Position numbers and translations under genes: made by a program. From contig BLJB01000003.1 of the NCBI GenBank assembly GCA_013423325.1, positions 558,001-622,000 on the forward strand: a stretch of DNA of 64,000 nucleotides, read 5' to 3'. Source of the stretch: Usnea hakonensis (Eukaryota; Ascomycota; Lecanoromycetes; Lecanorales; Parmeliaceae). Every line of letters starts with the position of its first letter. Position 1 is the stretch's first letter. Positions 44,695-54,964 of this stretch are shown here, one piece after another. Below the pieces are notes generated by a model. The model was not told the origin of the DNA. It ran no database searches and saw only the letters and a list, made by a program, of their open reading frames with translations.

Positions 44695-47600
44695 GTTTTA
44701 TATGGTTGATTTCGACCCGATGAGAAGTTGTGGTTGGAGATATACGCTGTAGAACGAAAGGCAGTGAAACAAATTTGTTAGATTGAGTGGTGAAAAGGCT
44801 CGACGTAAATTCAACAGAGTATCAAACGGAGGTCATCACGCTTTATGAACCATATCAGGTTGCTAATCTGTTTCCTTTGAACCTTGGTCATTTCGTCACC
44901 GATCCTTTCTTTAGCAGGAGGTAAAAGGAGATCCTGTTTATGCTAGGGCTCATTACACATGCAAGTTCTCAGGCGCAGAGAACTGAAAGTAGCTATGTAC
45001 TGCTTTGTTGTGGCCAAGAACTTCGCCTTTCCTTAATATTGTTGCTTAGTATTGTTGCTGATGGCTGAAAGAATTCTGACCGGGCACCTGAGTTTCGCGA
45101 AGACGATCGCCCTCAAAGCACAAAGAAAGAACAGGTAATTACAACTCAAGCGACATTGCGAGTTACTCCCAAGATTGATTGCCGTGTTATTAACTTGGGA
45201 CTCGAGACTCTTTGTTGGCGCGTCGAGCTTTTCTTCTTTGCGAAACCTCGTTGACTGTGCATTTTCTGGAATAGCCTGCTATCATTGTCTGTTACCTAGT
45301 CGCTCATCATCTCGTGCCATCTATGAAAACCTCATAGTGCGATCCCGCATTGACTAGATTAAGAAGACAAGGGGAGAGGTCAAAATATGTTGAAGTAGAA
45401 CGTCGAGGATACAGAACCTGGGAATAGATCACGATAGAAAAGAGCAGAAACACTTGTCACTGCGATTGCTTTTTGGTCAATCGCATGATCCGTGAGGTCG
45501 GGAGGCGCACCAGAGGGACTTGAGCGAGAAGCTAGTGAAACAGTGTACGAGTGGGGACCTTGTATAGGGATGATTGGAGTAATAACATGGAGTAACAACG
45601 ATCACTTTTTTCAAGGTCCTCAATCAACAAATAGAAGCACAGCCGATAAGGGCAAGTGGATAGCAGAGTCTAGTTCGCATGAATTCGAATTTCCTGTAGT
45701 TGTAAACCTCATACCGAAGTCTTAGGACTTTGGACGAGTTCAAAAATAGAGTGAAAGCTTGTGATTCTGTTGTATCGACAACACCTGGTGTGGGAATTGA
45801 CAGTGATTTCGGGCTTTCGTAACACCTTTAAGCTAGACTTACGGTAGAAGCTTTTTCACCAATGCCATGTTCAGCAAATGCTACTCATCGCGTCCTTTGT
45901 GACGACCTCATCCAGGAAGCCACTTGACTCACCATCGTCTGCGAAAAAAAAAAAAAAAAAAACGGACAGTGAGTAGGTAGGAGCTGCTAAAGAGTTCCAT
46001 AGCGAATACGAATTTAGACTTACAGGCTATAAGCTTTTTAGTGCATACAAGACCACTGTTAGCCGCTTCAAACTATGAATGACTTAGCGGGAATATCGTG
46101 CCGCAGATAGATATAGTGAAGTTCTCTGCCATGATCAAAGATACACGTGAGCTACGCAAGTTTCGGACGTCGGCATGGCAGAAGCTGATTTCTCATGTTG
46201 CAGTAGGAGCAAATTCACTGCTTTCACACCCTTGGGTAAAATCTTGCAGGCGGGATTCGCTTGCGCCCATTAATTCCAACAACATGAGGCAAAGGTTAAG
46301 AAGGACGGTGAGTGCAGAGTGGCGGGACCATAAGCCAGACCTAACCTACTGTGTTTCTGGCCAGGTATGACTGGACAATATTCTAGACTATAAGTTTTAC
46401 TGCTTACATGGCCGGACGTCAGCGTAGATGTCCTCCTGCCTAATTGGGCCTAGCGCCGCCTAGCGTAGCTACGGCGGCGTTCATAAGATATTTATCAGCA
46501 TACCACCTTAGCATAGACTCCTCACCAACTTCCACGTTACACACAATAAGTCAATTGCCTAATTTTAGTCTGAACATTTCTATACTTTCTGAATTCGCAT
46601 TCCCGGAAGATCTTCGAGTGTATCCCGTCCTCGATATGGTAGTATCTTGGTTGGACTGAACACTAGAATTCGAATGCTACCGCATGTCCTGTTACCTCTA
46701 CGTAGCAAAGCGGTTGCGTATCTTCCAAACAGACGGATTCATTGGAGCCCAAGTGCTCCGTGGAGGTCTGATACTACGCCACGTTACTAAGCCGCAAACA
46801 TAACGTGGCACGGGTGTTCCCGTCCAACACTTTCAGCCAGCGGGGCTGATGTCTATAAACGGAAATTCTTTGCACTTGCATTTTCAATTTTTGGGTTTTT
46901 TTCTTGTGCAATTCTGCCTTGTGAAATGGAGGGTAGGAGAGTTTGGTTGGATCGTATTCCTGCCGCGGATGTAGCTTCGAGTCAATATCGTCAACCTACC
47001 AATGAGAAAGTAATCATGCTCGAATGGAGGTTTGTCACGATCTCGGGCCACTATCTCCCCACGGAGCATTTGTGTTGGGTTACTCAGCTTATGTCCGCGA
47101 CTGAAGAACGTTCTCGGCCCTCTCTTTGATAGACAAAATGATTTCGACTGTTTCGCCGGCTTGCACGGTGTAAAAAAATCTTATGGAAACACATTGCAAA
47201 GTATTGTGTGACTCAGACACGGGAAAAGGTATGGACCTACGAGAAATTCGCGGGAACGCTGTGGCCCATTGATCTACTTTCGTATGCATGTGTTCATTCC
47301 TAAAGCGCTAATTGATCGAATTGGTCCAGATGAGCATCCGAACAAACCTGATGCTGGGAGGCTACTTTAGCAGGGGATTCCCCCCCCTGCTAGTCAGATG
47401 GAAGGAAGTGAGATCGATTATTCAACTTCTTAGCATAGAACAACATGGATTTCACGATGATTGGCCTTTAGCAGTTTCTGCAGCTTTAGTGCAACCCAAT
47501 AACCAACCTCTAAGATTTCGTGCGATCTGTGTAAGCGCTAAAGTCATCTGACATTCCTAGCTGGAAATCCTTCTAGATCTACAAACAATGATGCACTGGT

Positions 47601-47828
47601 AGCGCTCCTGCCGTACGCATAAGCCGAAAGACGGAAGTGCCGGCATACCTTGAAGTTGTCTTAAATATCATCGATCTCGCACCCCTACCTCGAACTCCAG
47701 TTGTTACAATAGACATCCCACGAGTACAAAAGAGAGGTATTCTGGCGGAGCTCAGCTACTAAGACACCCGCAAACAACTTGAACCTTCTCCAGAACAAAA
47801 GAATCCGAGGTTCAGTCAGACTTTCACG
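44695..47828. other. 3.1 kb without a convincing gene
   Basis: Contains a poly-A run at 45944-45962, an 8 bp inverted repeat with a 14 nt loop at 46779-46808, and several open stretches of 60-90 codons (for example 46098-46370 and 47312-47551) with no family resemblance, some starting at non-ATG codons. Possibly decayed elements. The last 80 nt are the cupin leader. Confidence 0.45.
45944..45962. repeat. poly-A homopolymer (19 A)
   Basis: Nineteen A in non-coding DNA. No adjacent element can be recognised. Confidence 0.85.
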
Positions 47829-48599
47829 ATGCTCATGAAACCTTTCTATGCCGCTCTCGCCTTTGCAGCCTTCTCGAAAGCTAGCCCCATTTTACCGCGA
47901 CAAAACGGCTCCTCTTCAACAAATTCTTCGGCTGTACCACCATCGAACCCACAAATCTCTCAAGATCTCATCAACCAACTCGAACTCGCCGCCGACAGCG
48001 TGGATCGCTTCACCATCCTTCAAGCACAAGGTCCAGCTGACACCTGGCTCAAGTATGACTTCAACCCGGCTTCCAACCCAAATCCCGGAGGAGGCAAAGG
48101 AGCCGGTGGCCAAGGAGATCTTGCAAATCGCAAAACATTCCCCGCCCTCATAAATCTCGGTCTCGCAGCCTCTGCCGGATTCATGAACCCATGTGGTATG
48201 AACAAACCTCACATCCACCCGCGTGCTACTGAATTCCTTATCTTGGCGACCGGCGCCAATGTCAAGACTGGCTTCCTCCTCGAGAACGGCTTGCAGACTC
48301 AGATGAGCACCACTCTGTCGCAGTACCAGGGTGCCATACTACCTCAAGGGAGCATCCACTATGAATTCAACGACAATTGCGAACCAGCGGTCTTCATCGC
48401 CGCTTTCAGTAACGAGGATCCGGGACTAAGCACGATTGGAAAGAACTTCTTCTTGCTGGACCCAGATATCGTCGATGCCGATCTGGGGTTCCCGGATTTC
48501 CTAGATCATACCAATATCAGACAATTTGCACAGAGCATCCCCAAGTCATTTGCTAATGGCGCGATGGAGTGCCTGGATCGCTGTCATATAAAGTACTAG
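47829..48599 (+). CDS. secreted germin-like / spherulin-type cupin
   Basis: A 256 aa single-exon protein; ATG at 47829, with a second ATG at 47835 equally usable. Residues 1-20 form a signal peptide (FYAALAFAAFSKASP), then a Ser/Asn-rich stretch, then a cupin_1 barrel. Motif 1 is GMNKPHIHPRATEFLILATG, which supplies two His and a Glu for metal binding in the G-x5-HxH-x3-4-E-x6-G pattern. Motif 2 is ILPQGSIHYEFNDNCEPAVF with its His. Related fungal and slime-mould spherulins and plant germins are manganese cupins; some have oxalate oxidase or superoxide dismutase activity, others only structural roles. Activity is not predictable here. No pathway neighbour is apparent. Confidence 0.93.
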   Translation: MLMKPFYAALAFAAFSKASPILPRQNGSSSTNSSAVPPSNPQISQDLINQLELAADSVDRFTILQAQGPADTWLKYDFNPASNPNPGGGKGAGGQGDLANRKTFPALINLGLAASAGFMNPCGMNKPHIHPRATEFLILATGANVKTGFLLENGLQTQMSTTLSQYQGAILPQGSIHYEFNDNCEPAVFIAAFSNEDPGLSTIGKNFFLLDPDIVDADLGFPDFLDHTNIRQFAQSIPKSFANGAMECLDRCHIKY

Positions 48600-49439
48600 T
48601 TGAGTGTGATAGGAGCCTGGTCGCGTTGCGCTGTCCGTAATATGTGGGAAGGTCTGCAGCCAATGATAGTGCGCAGTGCGAAAAGTCCCTTTGTTTTAAT
48701 CCTTTCTCGCATCATGCGTGAATGCGTGGATGCTAAGTCCGGCAGGCCATCTGAAATCGTTACAGAAAACAGAAAACAGAAAACAGAAAACAGAAAACGG
48801 AAAACGGAAAAGCTAGATAGAGAAAGGCTAGGCTGTTTAAATGTCTTGGTGTACCTAGTCTACTGATTGGATTTTCTTCGGATATGCTAGGGATCCTCGT
48901 CATTGCTTATCCCTACCCCGGCCACAACATTGGAGCTAAGAAAATTCCATGGTCATACCTACTGAGCTTCCTGATTTTCCTACCCCTCTGCCGTCTTTTC
49001 CGTCACACCCAATGCCTCGAACACTTCTATAAGCCTTGCTTTTCTTTTCGGACCTTGATTACCTATGTCTACCTACAATATTTGTCGATGCAATTTAGTA
49101 CATTTGCTAAAGCTTGTGAGTATTTGCTCCTCGACAGTAGTTGATGGGTCGTACAATCAGGCCGTTCGGATCTTCATTGTGCTGATCTCTCGAGCGACAG
49201 CCTCAATCAAGTCAAAATTTTCATTGCCTCTTCGCTATACCTACTCTTTCCAGTATCCCCATTGTATTGTGAATGTGTTAATTAATCGGTCCATATCGCT
49301 TACTTAGTGAGCGTCTGGTTTGCTGCATGAGCTGCATTAGCGCGCTCTAAGTTTTTCCAAGTCCTCTTGGCGTTGGAAACCTTCTCTGGATTGGTTCCGG
49401 TGTGTTTTTTCCAGGTTATTAGGCAGTCATCAGAAAGTA
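48600..49439. other. intergenic with AGAAAAC repeat
   Basis: About 840 nt between the cupin and P450 genes. A (ACAGAAA)n repeat lies at 48763-48811. ORFs here (48600-48866, 48884-49144) lack domains. Confidence 0.5.
48763..48811. repeat. 7 nt tandem repeat (ACAGAAA)
   Basis: About seven tandem copies, the last two reading ACGGAAA, just downstream of the cupin gene. Confidence 0.85.
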
Positions 49440-51262
49440 ATGCTGGAGCTTTATAATACTGCTCTCCGAGACGCTGCGGGAGTCTTCAAAAGCCCCTCTG
49501 ATAACGGTTCCGGGACATCTCTCAATATGGCCGCTACGGTCTTTGTCCCAGTGCTGGGAGAAATAAGCCTGGTGCAGGCTTTGATTTCTGGTCTGGTATT
49601 GTTTGTCTCTTTGGTCTTCATCCGACAGCGCTATTTCTCGGTCATAAGCGACATACCGGGCCCTTTTCTAGGCACCTTTGGCACTTTCTTCCAGCTCTGG
49701 GAGATTTTCAGGGGCCATATCAACCAAAGGTTGGCACAGCTCCATAAAGAGTTTGGCATGACAACCCCCAATTTTTATCGTCCTGCTGCTGATATTTTCA
49801 AGGACCTTTCGTACGCATCAGCTACAACGAAGTCGGTGTCAACCACCCAGAAGCCATACAGATCCTTGCGGCTCCACTCTGGAAATCAGACTGGTACAGA
49901 CTCTTCGCCGTGCCTAACAGCGACTATAACAATTTGATGTCAGAATGCGATCCCAAGAAACATGTTGCGATGCGCAGCAACCTAGCATCAGGCTATTCGG
50001 GCTCAAGTGCGATAAAGAGCGAATCATCTGTGGACCAGACAATCCAACTACTGGAGCGCCGCCTCGATGAGCTCAGTCAGCAGAAGAAAGCCTTTGAACT
50101 AGGCCTCTGGCTCCTTTTCTTTGCGTGGGACATCAACGGCGAAATGATGTTCTCAACGCGCTTCGGCTTTCTTGATCAGGGCCGTGACATCGGCAATTCC
50201 ATCAAGAACAACTTTGGCTTGGCCCTTTACGTCACGGTGACCTCTTACGCGCAGTGGCTGCACAAGGTTCTCTTCGGCAACCCTATACTGCGCTGGCTGG
50301 ACTTCCAGCCGAAAGAGCATACCTTTAACACCACCGTTCAGGCCGTCGCTGCGCGTAAAAGGAACCCTGAAGCTAGAGACGACATGATGGAGCAATGGAT
50401 GGGCCACCAGGCGCGCCATCCTGATCGCATGACCGAAAAAGATGTCCTGACCGCTGCCATAAGCAATCTCGGCGCTGGTGGCGGAACAGTGGGATCGGTG
50501 TTGCAAGCGTTCTTCTATCTTTTGCTTAAAGAAAATCCCGTGCATCTAAAACGCTTGCGGGAAGAAATCGACACGGCTAGTGCGGCGCGAACGCTATCTC
50601 AGGTGGTCTCGAATGCTGAGGCGCTGAAGCTACCCTATCTTCAAGCTTGTGTATGCAGCCTTTTGCGTTCGAATTTCGGGACAATTTGGCTGATGTCCAA
50701 TAGATCAGAGAGACGCTCCGTCTTTACCCCGGCGTGCCATGGAATCTTCCTCGAGTGGTTCCAAATGAGGGTCTCACCGTCGCCGGCCATCATTTCGCTC
50801 ATGGCGTATGTGAATCTCAGTTCCCCCCCCCCCGCCTCCACTAATAGCGCAAAGACTATCCTGAGCGTCAACCCCTGGCTCATCCACCGCAATCAAGAAT
50901 GCTTCGGCAAAGATGCCAACGACTACAACCCCGAGCGTTGGCTTGGTGACATTGCTGCCGTAAAACAGATGGAGAAATTTTGGATCCCCGTATGTGTCCC
51001 TTCTGATTGCCTTCCCTGTCCCAAGACCGATTGATTTTCTGACGGGCTCAAGTTCGGTCTCGGCTACAATGCGTGCCCGGGCCGCAACGTTGCGAATCTG
51101 GAGCTCAATAAACTCACTGCGACGCTGGTGCGTGATTTTGACATTCGTCTCGCAAATCCCGACACGGACTGGACGTATCATGAACTATTCGTGACGACGA
51201 GGAGTGGCTGGCCGGTGTATATACAAAGGAGGAATATGGGGAAAGATTTAGTTGAAAATTGA
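49440..51262 (+). CDS. cytochrome P450 (pisatin demethylase-like)
   Basis: A 536 aa haem-thiolate monooxygenase from five exons: 49440-49755, 49803-50650, 50704-50805, 50855-50989 and 51053-51262 (frame intact). The N-terminal membrane anchor is LVQALISGLVLFVSLVFI. Then the proline-rich DIPGPFLGTF, GPFVRISYNEVGVNHPEAIQ, the C-helix region, and DWYRLFAVPNSDYNNLMSEC DPKKH typical of the pisatin demethylase/benzoate hydroxylase-type P450s. The K-helix motif is ETLR, PERW is in YNPERWLGD, and the haem-binding loop is FGLGYNACPGR with the thiolate Cys. Intron 1 has GC-AG borders (47 nt). The I-helix reads SNLGAGGGTVGSVLQAFF, so Gly replaces the usual Asp/Glu before Thr. The start could also be ATG 49527. 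The substrate is unknown. Confidence 0.94.
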
Positions 51263-51873
51263 ACGATACAGTGAGGCAATCCGAGAAACACACCCATCCT
51301 GTTTCGATTCGCCCTATTTGGATCTCCTTGTGAACAATCGCGAACTACGTCTTGATGTTCTAATCTTATCTTTCATGATATCATGACCTGGATCGGCGCC
51401 AAGAGCAGAAGTTGTCACGGACTCTGATCGAGCAGGTGGTGGGCGTCAGTCCGAAGCTCGTGAATGCTGTTCCAATTATCTCTATCACTGAAGCGCGCAG
51501 TAGTACCAATACAGGTCCCGCCCAAGCAACAACCCATCAACGCCAAATTAACAACGTTACCAACATCCATAATGCTCGTCAAAGGCTTGCCAAAACAAAG
51601 TGCCATCAAGAAGAACAATCAACGCTCGTCGTTGCCCTTCCAAAATTCACCAAATGACCCTCGACGTCTAGTGTGTATACCCTAGTGCGCTCTTGCCATT
51701 CTCCTCATCTTTTCAACTCCTTTATCCGTAAGGGAGAATCGGACTCGTGCCGTCAGATCCTGGTACCTGTATTGGCGCCTTTTGGAGGCCTCTTCCATAT
51801 ATAATACCTCGAACCATTCTTTCTCAATTGTCTTTATCATGCTGCGCATCTGTATCTGGTCGTGTGGCTTGCC
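51263..51873. other. intergenic
   Basis: About 610 nt between convergent P450 and unknown genes. ORFs of 60-80 codons overlap each other with no domain. Nothing recognised. Confidence 0.4.
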
Positions 51874-52662
51874 TTAGAAGATGACTCCTAAAGCCTTTTT
51901 GTCTTCCACCAGCCTTTCTGCCAGCTCTTGAAAATGGCCCAACTCGATCATGCCTTTCAATCCGCTATAACAGAAATTATTCCGTTCTGCATAAGCAAGG
52001 ATCTGATACCTAACGAGATCGTAGTCGTATCCGAGTCTAGCCGCCGCTTTTGCTATGTCGTCCAGATACGGAGTAGGGGAAACGGCGATCCGACGAGCCT
52101 CTTGCTCTGCCTTAGTAGCCTCTTCATTCTCGATCCGCTCGGCGACTTCCTGCCAATCGAGTCTATTGATTTTCCACGCTAAGTCGTTCATGCTTTCCGT
52201 TTTTAAGTTGGCACAGGCGATCGCAAGATAATCGCCATACTCGGCCTTCATACGCATTTCAGACATTGCATGGAAGAGTTCGATAAGAGCGCAGCAGAAA
52301 CCATCGTCGCCATAAATATTGTCATATCTTGATTGCATCTGACCATCTAAAATATCGATCTCCTTCTCCATCTTCCGGCGGAGAAACGGGGCCGCGTCCA
52401 ATATCGCCATGCATCGCTCCTTCCACCAGTTTATAAAACCCATCGTCCTCGGCGTAATGTCTCTGTTTTGTCTGAGCTTTTCACCGTATGTAATCCTGGC
52501 TTTTAGACCTGGACCGTCAAGTCTACCGGATGGAGGTCTTGGATATGGTGGACGATAGGGGCTTGATGGGTGAGATTTAGATGCGCGGTGTATGTCAATG
52601 GCAGTAGTGGAACAGTTGTCTGGTAGTATATATGATCTGTGGTTTCTTCTAAAGTACGCCAT
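51874..52662 (-). CDS. hypothetical protein
   Basis: A 262 aa single-exon protein from ATG 52662. The N-terminal 55 residues are Pro/Arg/Ser-rich (YRPPYPRPPSGRLDG). After TPRTMGFINWWKERCMAILD the rest is predicted helical and rich in Ala, Glu and Arg, with candidate coiled-coil segments (WQEVAERIENEEATKAEQEA) and a cysteine-containing helix (CCALIELFHAMSEMRMKA). No catalytic motif or named domain is visible. Codon use looks normal. An 18 nt telomere-type (CCCTAA)3 tract lies about 120 nt upstream of the start. Function unknown. Confidence 0.7.
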   Translation of the reverse strand: MAYFRRNHRSYILPDNCSTTAIDIHRASKSHPSSPYRPPYPRPPSGRLDGPGLKARITYGEKLRQNRDITPRTMGFINWWKERCMAILDAAPFLRRKMEKEIDILDGQMQSRYDNIYGDDGFCCALIELFHAMSEMRMKAEYGDYLAIACANLKTESMNDLAWKINRLDWQEVAERIENEEATKAEQEARRIAVSPTPYLDDIAKAAARLGYDYDLVRYQILAYAERNNFCYSGLKGMIELGHFQELAERLVEDKKALGVIF

Positions 52663-52783
52663 TGGCAGAAGGTCTTATACACAGCACTATAAACGATTGA
52701 TGGTGATTACGGCTATGAGTCACAGGAGTTAATTGCAATAAAAAAGGGTCTGCCAAGAGCGTAAGTTTGCGACTTCAATACCA

Positions 52784-52801
52784 CCCTAACCCTAACCCTA
52801 A
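52784..52801. repeat. interstitial telomeric tract (CCCTAA)3
   Basis: Eighteen nt of exact fungal-type telomere repeat (TTAGGG on the minus strand) far from any chromosome end in this window. It lies about 120 nt upstream of a minus-strand gene. Confidence 0.9.
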
Positions 52802-52895
52802 GACTCAAGGTATCCACCCATCAAGGTCGATTTTCTCGGGATCCGCGGCTTTTACTGTACGGTTTTGTAAAGGTGAGATACCAAATCCCAGATGG

Positions 52896-53081
52896 TCATA
52901 GATATTGATGCGGTAGCCCATGGAGTGACCGATCACTGGAGTGTGCCACGATACGCTGCTCCAAAGTGTGTTGTGAATGAAATTTCGAGTGGGCCGAAAA
53001 ACCCTTGCCGATCTCATCTAGCTTTTCATCAAGCTCCTTTTAAACTTGGTCCTGGGGTGCGTTGGCAATGGCTTCAATCAT
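52896..53081 (-). pseudogene. decayed coding fragment (possible)
   Basis: Reading from an ATG at 53081 gives a coding-like peptide (MIEAIANAPQDQV), then a TAA where CAA (Gln) would read through, then another ~45 codons (KELDEKLDEIGKGFSAHSKF...) to a stop at 52896. A C-to-T change explains the stop. No family recognised. Confidence 0.3.
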
Positions 53082-54283
53082 GCTCTTTCATTCAGCAATT
53101 AGGAAGATTTTGAGTTAGGAATAATGAATCGGTTGGTGATAGTATGCTTATGCGAAGTCGCAAGGCGCCGAATGCCATTACCAAGGTGTTAGCCAGGGCA
53201 AACCTCCAATATCGTTTGACAGTGTCTCTCAATCAAGTAAGACTGCAACGGTCAAGCATACAGACTATGCTATATACTACATCATGTTAATTTACGTGCA
53301 TGAATCACCGTTCTAGCAGCATTAGTCTCAGCTTCGGCTCGACTTCTGGAGACGTTTTTATCTGCTTGCCACGGTAGCATGTTGTCATTATTAAGAGTAT
53401 CGAGAGGGCTGCCTGTCTAGGTGCTATATACTTGACCATCATTAATTATTAGGTGAGCTAGTTTTCTCAGTTTGAGGTGAGCCTGCGGTCCCACAGTGCT
53501 GAGCGTATCCATACAGCTTTTATAACATAGAATCCCTCGGCCCGCCAGATCACCAGCTACCTCTTATCAGGACTTTTTACGATGTGTCCTCTAAAAATCA
53601 ACGAGGAAGCCATCAAAGTCGAAACTTCCTTCACCGCCAAGGCCTCGTCAGGAAGCTTCGATAACAATCGCGGAGCTTCGTTTCATGGCGCGATAGATAG
53701 CTCGCATCGTTAAGTGAGGTAAATCTTGCGCCAAGGATCGATTTAGTTTTGTTGCCGATAGGTGAGAATGCTGCTAATCGTGTTGTCCGGGCGAACCATT
53801 TTAGAAAGTCTCACACTTTCTCTCAGTCAAGCATGACTATGCTTGCCGAGAACGCTGCGATCTACCGCAAGCTCAAAGAAGGGAGACCATCTCAAGCGGT
53901 ATATCAGAGTATTGGATCTCAAAAGACTGCGCGTCTCACGCTTAACGCGCGACGATTGTGCATGGGTGTTTGCCATATCAGCGTCGTAGCTTCTGGAACC
54001 TATCCTATCAGCATTTCGTTCTCAAACATTTCCAACACTTGGCGGCTGTATCTGTTTGTATCCCACAGCTTAAGAGGCGATGCTACGGCTAATTGGATGG
54101 ATCATGGCGCTATCTGCTGTACATCCGCAAGACGCCTCAAGCTTTGCCATTCCACATGTCATGTGCCGCAAGAACGGCGCATCCTCGGATTTGGCGACAA
54201 TGGACCCTGTGTTCAAGCTCCAACCTGCCACGGTCTTTTCTGTTATTCCCATTTTCACCGTATTCTCATCGTAGGGACGCACC

Positions 54284-54964
54284 ATGAAGTTCATGCATTT
54301 TGTGCAGTCGCTCGTTTGTATTCCATCATTCTATGCCTCATTGGTCTTCACGATATCATTAAATCCCCCAACTCAGCCTGCATTGATCCAGTACAACACA
54401 AGCACTATTGCCTCTTCGGCTCTTGGGTAAGGACCTTGCAAGCTCTCTTACGTCCATGTATCTCTACACTCAACAATTCTTGTCTGCCGACTGCAAACTT
54501 GTCATCTTTCAAAGACGCAGAGAAAATAGCATCTAACCTTTTCCAGCGCGAATCCACCTCTCCACTTACCTACAACTCCTCAAGTCACCATCACTCAGGA
54601 CGGCGTCTCCGTCACTTTTTCCGATTATGGCTCAAAACGTCTCAGCGCCTCTATTACCCAAGCTGTCATTCTACACATGCGGAACTTGTACGACGAAACC
54701 AAGGCCTCACGGCCCGATGCGGACAGCCAGCAAGTCATGAGAACAATGTGGGAAATCAATTATGAGACACCTGATTATATAATGGATTGGGTTCCGGGTT
54801 CCCGCAGTACGTGGGCGACGTATGCTAGCCTTATTTACATCTTGGAGGATTTCTGGAGGGAGTGGGATAGAGTGACTGTGTTTTTTGTGGTGACGTCTGA
54901 GGATAGGAGACAACGCTATGGTGAGGGGTTCGTAGCAACCCCGGATATGAGGGCAGAGATCTAA
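54284..54964 (+). CDS. hypothetical secreted or membrane-anchored protein
   Basis: A 186 aa protein from two exons, 54284-54426 and 54547-54964 (120 nt GTAAGG...CCAG intron; lengths sum to a complete frame). The N-terminus MKFMHFVQSLVCIPSFYASL is hydrophobic and could be a signal peptide or anchor. The second exon contains VTITQDGVSVTFSDYGSKRL, VILHMRNLYDETKASRPDAD, PDYIMDWVPGSRSTWATYAS and FWREWDRVTVFFVVTSEDRR, with Trp/Tyr-rich, ordered-looking composition and no stop. It looks conserved, but I do not recognise the family. Additional 5' exons cannot be excluded, because upstream frames are also partly open. Confidence 0.55.

Larger units (their letters stand above)
52663..54283. other. 1.6 kb with interstitial telomere repeat and decayed coding fragments
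   Basis: Contains the (CCCTAA)3 tract at 52784-52801, a minus-strand coding-like fragment with a stop (52896-53081) and several plus-strand open frames (53749-54283) that conflict with each other. The left part is the promoter of the unknown minus gene. Confidence 0.45.

Noticed and set aside
53749..54765. 338-codon plus-strand ORF
   Set aside because: The protein text is His/Cys/Ser-rich without domain character, and it overlaps in another frame the better-supported two-exon gene at 54284-54964.
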